Source of the DNA: Calditrichota bacterium
Lineage (GTDB): Bacteria; CLD3
Direction of reading: 5' to 3'
Assembly (NCBI GenBank): GCA_008501735.1
Contig: QQUF01000028.1
Coordinates: 93,813-157,812 of the forward strand
Length of the DNA stretch: 64,000 nucleotides
Of the stretch, positions 59,891 through 64,000 are shown piece after piece. Each line of letters starts with the position of its first letter. The first letter of the stretch is position 1. The notes under the pieces are model-generated. The model had not been told where the DNA came from, searched no databases, and worked only from the letters and a program-made list of their open reading frames with translations. Made by a program: the position numbers and the translations under genes.

Positions 59891-61924
59891 ATGCAAAAAG
59901 GATTAATATTTTTTCTGCTTATTTTTGCATTTTTGCAAAATTCTTTTTCTCAAACTGAAATTAATTTTGAGGGAAAAGAGAAGCTAAACCCTGCTTTTAT
60001 TTTAGTACTTAACCAAATCGGAGCCAAGGAAATAATTCCTGAAAGTTTTCAATTCTCACGAGTGCCAGAACAGTGGAAAGAGTTGTGGGGAATTTATGAA
60101 GGAAAAAATAATGAAATAGAATTCAGTGTAACAATTTTTCAAGATTCTTACACCAAAGCCGAACTTTTGCAAAAAGGTTTTCGCATCGGAAGTGTTGTTG
60201 GAAAAATCACAACTGCAAGGCTCACTCTTTCTGACTTAAAAAAATTCCTCAAATTAGAAAAGATTTATCAAATCTCACTTTCCTCAAAAGACAAACCACT
60301 TCTTGACATTGCAACTTCGGACTCAGTTCTAAACAATGGAGTTTTTCTTGGTGCAAACGCAGACAGTTTGCAAACACTCGGTTTCAACGGTGAAAATGTT
60401 TTGGTCGGCATTGTTGACGTTCACGGAATTGCTTTTGACCACTTGGGTTTTCGCGATGACGTTCCTGACACTTCTCGTATTCTTTACATTTGGGACCAAA
60501 CTCAAAATTCAGGAACTCCACCAAACGGATTCTCTTACGGCTCTAAATGGACAAGAAGCCAAATTGATGCTGGAGTTTCGACACAAAGTCCTGGAGGACA
60601 CGGAAATGCTGTCGCAGGAATTGCAGTTGGAGACGGAAGTGATAGCACTGCCTTAGCAGGTTTTGCACCAAAATCAAAAATTCTTTATGTCAAATCTCCT
60701 GCTGATGACGCAGAGGAAATTGACGCTTTTGTTTGGATGACTCAAATAGCACAAGACTTAGGCTTACCAATTTCGATTGTAATGTCACTTGGAGGTCACA
60801 GTCACGCACACGACGGAACTCGTGCAGTTGAGCTTGTAATGGATACTTTGGCAGATGAAGGTGTAGTTTTTTCGCTTGCAGCAGGAAACAGTGGAAGTTC
60901 AAGTATCCATTCTCAAAAAAATATTCTTGCAGCAGGAAGCGATTCATTGACCTTTACTATCGGTAATTCTGATAACTTCGCTTACTTAAACTGTTGGTAT
61001 AACTCACCTGATTCAATTGAAATTTACGTTGAAACTCCAACAGGAATTTTAACTGGTCCATTTTTACCCGGAATTGACTTAGCGGTGCAAACATCTGACG
61101 GAGAAGTAACTGTTTACTCTTCAAATTATTCTGCCCCTGAAAATGGTGACCATCAAGTTTATGTTGTTATAGATTCAACTCAAACAGTTTTAACTGTCGG
61201 TGGAAATTGGAAAGTGATTTTGAATTCAATCAATATTTCTGACGGACAATTTGATGCTTGGGGAATGTCAGGAGCAAGTTTTATAAATTCAGACATTGTT
61301 TCAGCAGTTACAATTACAACACCTTCAACAGCAAAAAAAATTTTTAGTGTCGGAGCTTACACTGCTTCAAATGGAAATTTCTCAAGTGGAAGTAGCAGAG
61401 GACCAACAAGAGACGGATTCTTGAAGCCAAGAATAACTGCGGCAACATCAATAGTAACAACAAACACAAGTTTAGGTTACTCTTCTTTTGGTGGAACGAG
61501 TGCTTCCGCACCTTGTGTTGGCGGAGCAGTTGCTTTACTTTTGCAAATTAAACCTGACTTGGATTTTGAAGAAGCCGATTCTCTTTTAGCTTTATTTGCA
61601 TACTCAGACCAAAACACAACAAGTTTTGGAAATTTACCGAACACTTCTTGGGGAAGTGGTAAATTAAATGTTCTTGATGCAGGTTTAGAATTACTTGGTG
61701 AAAGTTTAATTTCGGATTTGCAAATTGAAATGACTTCCAACGGCACAAAACTAACTTGGTCGGAAATTTTTTGGGCAACAAGCTACAAGATTTACAGAGC
61801 TATTTTGCCCTCGAATTCCCCAAACGACTACTCTTTTGTTCAAACAACTACAAGCACAGAATTTACAGACTCAGCGAACACAAATTCTGATAAATATTTT
61901 TACATTGTTACAGCGGTAAAGTAG
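59891..61924 (+). CDS. Secreted subtilisin-like (S8) protease with Fn3-like C-terminus
   Basis: Serine protease of 677 residues from ATG 59891, which is preceded by AAGGAAAA; the earlier TTG at 59861 is rejected since signal peptide MQKGLIFFLLIF starts here. Triad residues: Asp in VLVGIVDVHGIAFDH (instead of the usual DTG or DSG), His in PGGHGNAVAGIAVG, Asn in AAGNSGSS, Ser in GGTSASAPCVGGA. A 120-residue beta insertion sits between His and Ser. The C-terminus is Fn3-like (ISDLQIEMTSNGTKLTW; YKIYRAILPSNS). It lacks an NPFNP domain. Confidence 0.88.
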   Translation: MQKGLIFFLLIFAFLQNSFSQTEINFEGKEKLNPAFILVLNQIGAKEIIPESFQFSRVPEQWKELWGIYEGKNNEIEFSVTIFQDSYTKAELLQKGFRIGSVVGKITTARLTLSDLKKFLKLEKIYQISLSSKDKPLLDIATSDSVLNNGVFLGANADSLQTLGFNGENVLVGIVDVHGIAFDHLGFRDDVPDTSRILYIWDQTQNSGTPPNGFSYGSKWTRSQIDAGVSTQSPGGHGNAVAGIAVGDGSDSTALAGFAPKSKILYVKSPADDAEEIDAFVWMTQIAQDLGLPISIVMSLGGHSHAHDGTRAVELVMDTLADEGVVFSLAAGNSGSSSIHSQKNILAAGSDSLTFTIGNSDNFAYLNCWYNSPDSIEIYVETPTGILTGPFLPGIDLAVQTSDGEVTVYSSNYSAPENGDHQVYVVIDSTQTVLTVGGNWKVILNSINISDGQFDAWGMSGASFINSDIVSAVTITTPSTAKKIFSVGAYTASNGNFSSGSSRGPTRDGFLKPRITAATSIVTTNTSLGYSSFGGTSASAPCVGGAVALLLQIKPDLDFEEADSLLALFAYSDQNTTSFGNLPNTSWGSGKLNVLDAGLELLGESLISDLQIEMTSNGTKLTWSEIFWATSYKIYRAILPSNSPNDYSFVQTTTSTEFTDSANTNSDKYFYIVTAVK

Positions 61925-61927
61925 AAC

Positions 61928-62752
61928 TTAAAAATTTACTGAAAGTGTGAATTCGTTTGTTCCACCAAGTTCTCGGTGTTCTGAGTAAGAGTAATCCAAA
62001 CTGTAACGTCTAAAGTTTACTCCAAAACCACCTGTGTAAAACTCAGGTTCTGTTTGCGTTCCAAGTCTCAAGTAAAATCCTTTAACAACTGAGACTTGTG
62101 TCCCAAAGTGTAAACTTAGTGGAAAGTCCACATCTTTTTCAATTTCAAAAACAGTTTGGATTCTATCGCTTACTTTCCAGAAAAGCGAACTTACTAAAAC
62201 TTGTGGAATCGTTTCATTGCCAACTTTTGTGAAAGTAAAATTCGAGAACGAGTTTGTGAAAATAAAATCTCCAAAAGAGACCAAAGCCTCAAAGTCCAAA
62301 GCAAAAGCTGTAGAAGAACCATAGTTTTCGATTTTCAAGGAAAGTGTGCGGAGAGTTGAAGAGATTTTTAAATTTTCCAAAACTGGATAAGAAGCACCGA
62401 ATAAAATTTCTGTTTCTCGGTAAACTTCATCGCCGAAAAATCTTCCACCAAGTGCAAAATCCAAACCAAACTTTTTATAAGTAATACCAAGACTTCCTTC
62501 GTCAAGTTCGGCAAGTCCGAATTTTCTCCGCAAAGAAACAGCAACACCGTTTTGTTCACTCGAAAGAAATGAATTTCCGGGAAGCCAAACCTGACTCGGC
62601 AAAGTAAAATGGATTTTTCCGAGTCCTGAACTTGCTGCTCCGTTAGAATTAAACTCAAAAGCAGCGAATGAGTTTTGCCAACTTCCAAGTATAAAAACAA
62701 GTAGTAACTTGACAAAACCAAAGTGGAAAAGTAAATTAGCCTTTCGTTTCAT
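61928..62752 (-). CDS. Outer-membrane beta-barrel protein of unknown family
   Basis: Protein of 274 residues from ATG 62752, preceded by AAGGTGAA; an earlier start at 62797 would overlap the divergent gene. Signal peptide (1-30) then amphipathic strands with aromatic ends (GLAELDEGSLGITYKKFGLD; RYSLDYSYSEHRELGGTNEFT) and a terminal Phe typical of barrels. Resembles the PorV/UPF0164 style but without its NPA motif. It lies next to a PorD-like gene, hinting at a link to type IX secretion (inference). Confidence 0.65.
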   Translation of the reverse strand: MKRKANLLFHFGFVKLLLVFILGSWQNSFAAFEFNSNGAASSGLGKIHFTLPSQVWLPGNSFLSSEQNGVAVSLRRKFGLAELDEGSLGITYKKFGLDFALGGRFFGDEVYRETEILFGASYPVLENLKISSTLRTLSLKIENYGSSTAFALDFEALVSFGDFIFTNSFSNFTFTKVGNETIPQVLVSSLFWKVSDRIQTVFEIEKDVDFPLSLHFGTQVSVVKGFYLRLGTQTEPEFYTGGFGVNFRRYSLDYSYSEHRELGGTNEFTLSVNF

Positions 62753-62787
62753 ATTTTCACCTTCTAAAAATTTTATTAGGAAACTAA

Positions 62788-63648
62788 GTGCAAACAAAAT
62801 ATTTAAAACTTCTAATTTTTACAAGTTTTTTTCTATTGATTCCTCTTTTGAGTTTCGGACAAATTGTAAAGTGCGAAATTTCTGTTAATTTCGAAAGACT
62901 TCCGAGCGTCAATCAAAATGAACTTCGTGACCTTGAATTTAACTTAACTCAGTACGTAAATAATTACGATTGGACTAAAGAAAAATACGAAGATGAAATT
63001 GAGTTAAGAATCGAAATTCAACTAACAAATTACGTTAAAGGTTCAAAAAATTATTTCAGTGCAGACATAATTGTTAGTAATAAAAATGACCTTTTTACTC
63101 GCGACAGAGGTTGGAGTTTCACTTCGCCTTCTGGAAAAGGTTTTTCAAACAGAGAACAGAATTTTGACGACCTTTTGAGTGTGATTGATTTTTACGTTTA
63201 TTACGCTTGTGGAAGTGCTTACGACGGTTACGGTCCTTTGCTTGGAACTTCTTTTTTTACTAAAGCACTTACTTTGAGTTCAAAAGGAACTTTTGCAGAA
63301 ACTCCTTTTAGCTCTGGTTGGGACAGAAGAAAGACTTTAGTTGAGGACATTCTTTCAGAGAAACTAAAACCTTACAGACAGATGAAAGCAATTTTCGAGT
63401 TCGGAAAATATTCCTACGACGTTAGGCAAGACATTCCGAGAGCAAAAGAGGTTTTGGAGAAATGTTTGGACAGAATGCTTGAAGCTAGTTCACAAGCTCC
63501 AAACAGTGTTGAACTTACCAATTTCCTCAATGCAAATCGCAAATTTTTAATTGATTTTTTCAGCCAATTCCAAAGCGACGTTCCTTTTAGGAAACTTAAA
63601 GGAATTGACATCTCGAACCGCGAAGAATACGATCAATACCTTGATTAA
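62788..63648 (+). CDS. PorD-like (DUF4835) protein of the type IX system
   Basis: Protein of 286 residues with a signal peptide (1-24, ending SFGQ). Features typical of DUF4835: QIVKCEISVNFERLPSVNQN, then FDDLLSVIDFYVYYACGSAYDGYGPLLG, and GWDRRKTLVEDILS. Members are annotated as type IX secretion protein PorD. The start is GTG 62788, with AGGAAACTAA upstream. Divergent from the barrel gene, 35 bases apart. Confidence 0.8.
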   Translation: MQTKYLKLLIFTSFFLLIPLLSFGQIVKCEISVNFERLPSVNQNELRDLEFNLTQYVNNYDWTKEKYEDEIELRIEIQLTNYVKGSKNYFSADIIVSNKNDLFTRDRGWSFTSPSGKGFSNREQNFDDLLSVIDFYVYYACGSAYDGYGPLLGTSFFTKALTLSSKGTFAETPFSSGWDRRKTLVEDILSEKLKPYRQMKAIFEFGKYSYDVRQDIPRAKEVLEKCLDRMLEASSQAPNSVELTNFLNANRKFLIDFFSQFQSDVPFRKLKGIDISNREEYDQYLD

Positions 63649-63651
63649 AAA

Positions 63652-64000
63652 TTACCACTCAAAAATTAGCGAGTTCTTCACTTCAAGGTCTGTTTTCTTG
63701 ACTTGAATTGGTGGTTTGTTGTCGTGTCTCATTTTGAAAGACGACTTAAACCCAAGACTTTCCGTTAAGTCAAAAATTAGAGATGATTCGTTCAAAATTC
63801 GAAAATCCTTAAAGTCATTGAACTTTGGCTGAAAGTAAATTGTGTTGAGAAAAGCGAATTTTTCAAAGTTAATTTTTGTAAGAAAGTAATTACTTGAGCG
63901 ATGATTCATTTGTTTTGAATTTTGGTCTTTTAAACGCTCAATTTCAAAAAGATAAGCTGTTCCAAAAATCTGCTTTATAGTTTCATTTTTGAAAAGATTT
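63652..64000 (-). CDS. DUF481-type outer-membrane protein, C-terminal part (cut by window edge)
   Basis: The minus-strand frame is open through the right edge and ends at 63652. Its last part has ISNY-like SSNYFLTKINFEKFAFLNTI, then LGFKSSFKMRHDNKPPIQVK and SLIFEW, the characteristic C-terminus of DUF481 (YdiY-like) barrel proteins. Upstream codons (QIFGTAYLFEIERLKDQN) fit the same frame. The N-terminus lies outside the window. Confidence 0.7.
   Translation of the reverse strand, partial: NLFKNETIKQIFGTAYLFEIERLKDQNSKQMNHRSSNYFLTKINFEKFAFLNTIYFQPKFNDFKDFRILNESSLIFDLTESLGFKSSFKMRHDNKPPIQVKKTDLEVKNSLIFEW

Noticed and set aside
1..64000. CRISPR array
   Set aside because: No regularly spaced direct repeats with unique spacers were seen; the repeated palindromes at 5.5-6.3 kb are REPs around a RAYT gene.
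1..64000. tRNA or rRNA genes
   Set aside because: No cloverleaf with CCA-type ends or conserved rRNA motif was found in the gaps; the junction-forming element at 15.4 kb has arms too long for a tRNA and lacks T-loop and anticodon features.
1..64000. Prophage or integrated plasmid
   Set aside because: No phage structural, integrase or replication genes; the only mobile-element gene is the RAYT.

Overview
The window is an AT-rich bacterial chromosome segment that is almost fully coding on both strands. Several markers place it in the Bacteroidota/FCB group, most like Ignavibacteria or Candidatus Kapabacteria: three secreted proteins end in a type IX secretion sorting domain with an NPFNP(S/T)T motif, and there is a PorD-like (DUF4835) protein, a GWxTD-domain protein, a one-chain SecDF, an LruC-domain lipoprotein, and LptB next to RpoN. 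Many genes have clear Shine-Dalgarno sequences (GGAG, AGGAGA), unlike typical Bacteroidia. This placement is inference; no rRNA or tRNA gene was seen.

Layout. 1-5.5 kb: heavy-metal RND efflux operon (outer membrane channel, His-rich adaptor, CzcA/CusA-type pump). 5.55-6.27 kb: a REP-associated tyrosine transposase (RAYT) bracketed by two inverted REP pairs. 6.3-10.5 kb: AnmK, a VWA protein, and a LytS/LytTR two-component pair. 10.6-15.2 kb: an NHL-type secreted protein and a giant beta-helix surface protein. 15.4-15.5 kb: a 127-bp non-coding element that folds as a four-way junction. 15.6-16.9 kb: a corrinoid/metal-binding protein and a MazF-type toxin-antitoxin pair. 17.0-19.4 kb: the most unusual locus, an ECF sigma factor fused to ankyrin repeats followed by a degenerate, truncated relative of the F1-ATPase beta subunit, with a tandem duplication at the junction.

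19.5-25.3 kb: small Cys-rich proteins, an Old Yellow Enzyme-type oxidoreductase carrying a fibronectin-III-like tail, a MntA/HepT pair, an SDR, and an LruC lipoprotein. 25.5-32.7 kb: LytTR regulator plus Hpt protein, an endonuclease/exonuclease/phosphatase-fold protein, HldE, a MarR regulator whose palindromic operator recurs before the next two genes, a methyltransferase and a glycosyltransferase. 32.8-41.1 kb: outer-membrane protein, two acyl-CoA dehydrogenases (one lacking the usual catalytic Glu), DusB, radical SAM protein, TPR histidine kinase, and a Uma2 gene broken by one nonsense codon. 41.2-52.7 kb: SDR, PurA, STAS, SecDF, GWxTD protein, dockerin-bearing subtilase, RpoN, LptB. 52.9-64 kb: UbiA-type prenyltransferase, two Omp28-like proteins plus a TlpA thioredoxin, sorting-domain protein, inositol phosphatase, subtilase, beta-barrel, PorD-like protein, and a DUF481 gene cut by the right edge.

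Many products serve the cell envelope (RND efflux, type IX cargo, SecDF, LptB, HldE, AnmK), consistent with a Gram-negative free-living cell with extensive protein secretion. Best candidates for new biology: the sigma-ankyrin/F1-beta-like locus at 17.0-19.4 kb and the structured repeats at 5.55-6.27 and 15.40-15.52 kb.
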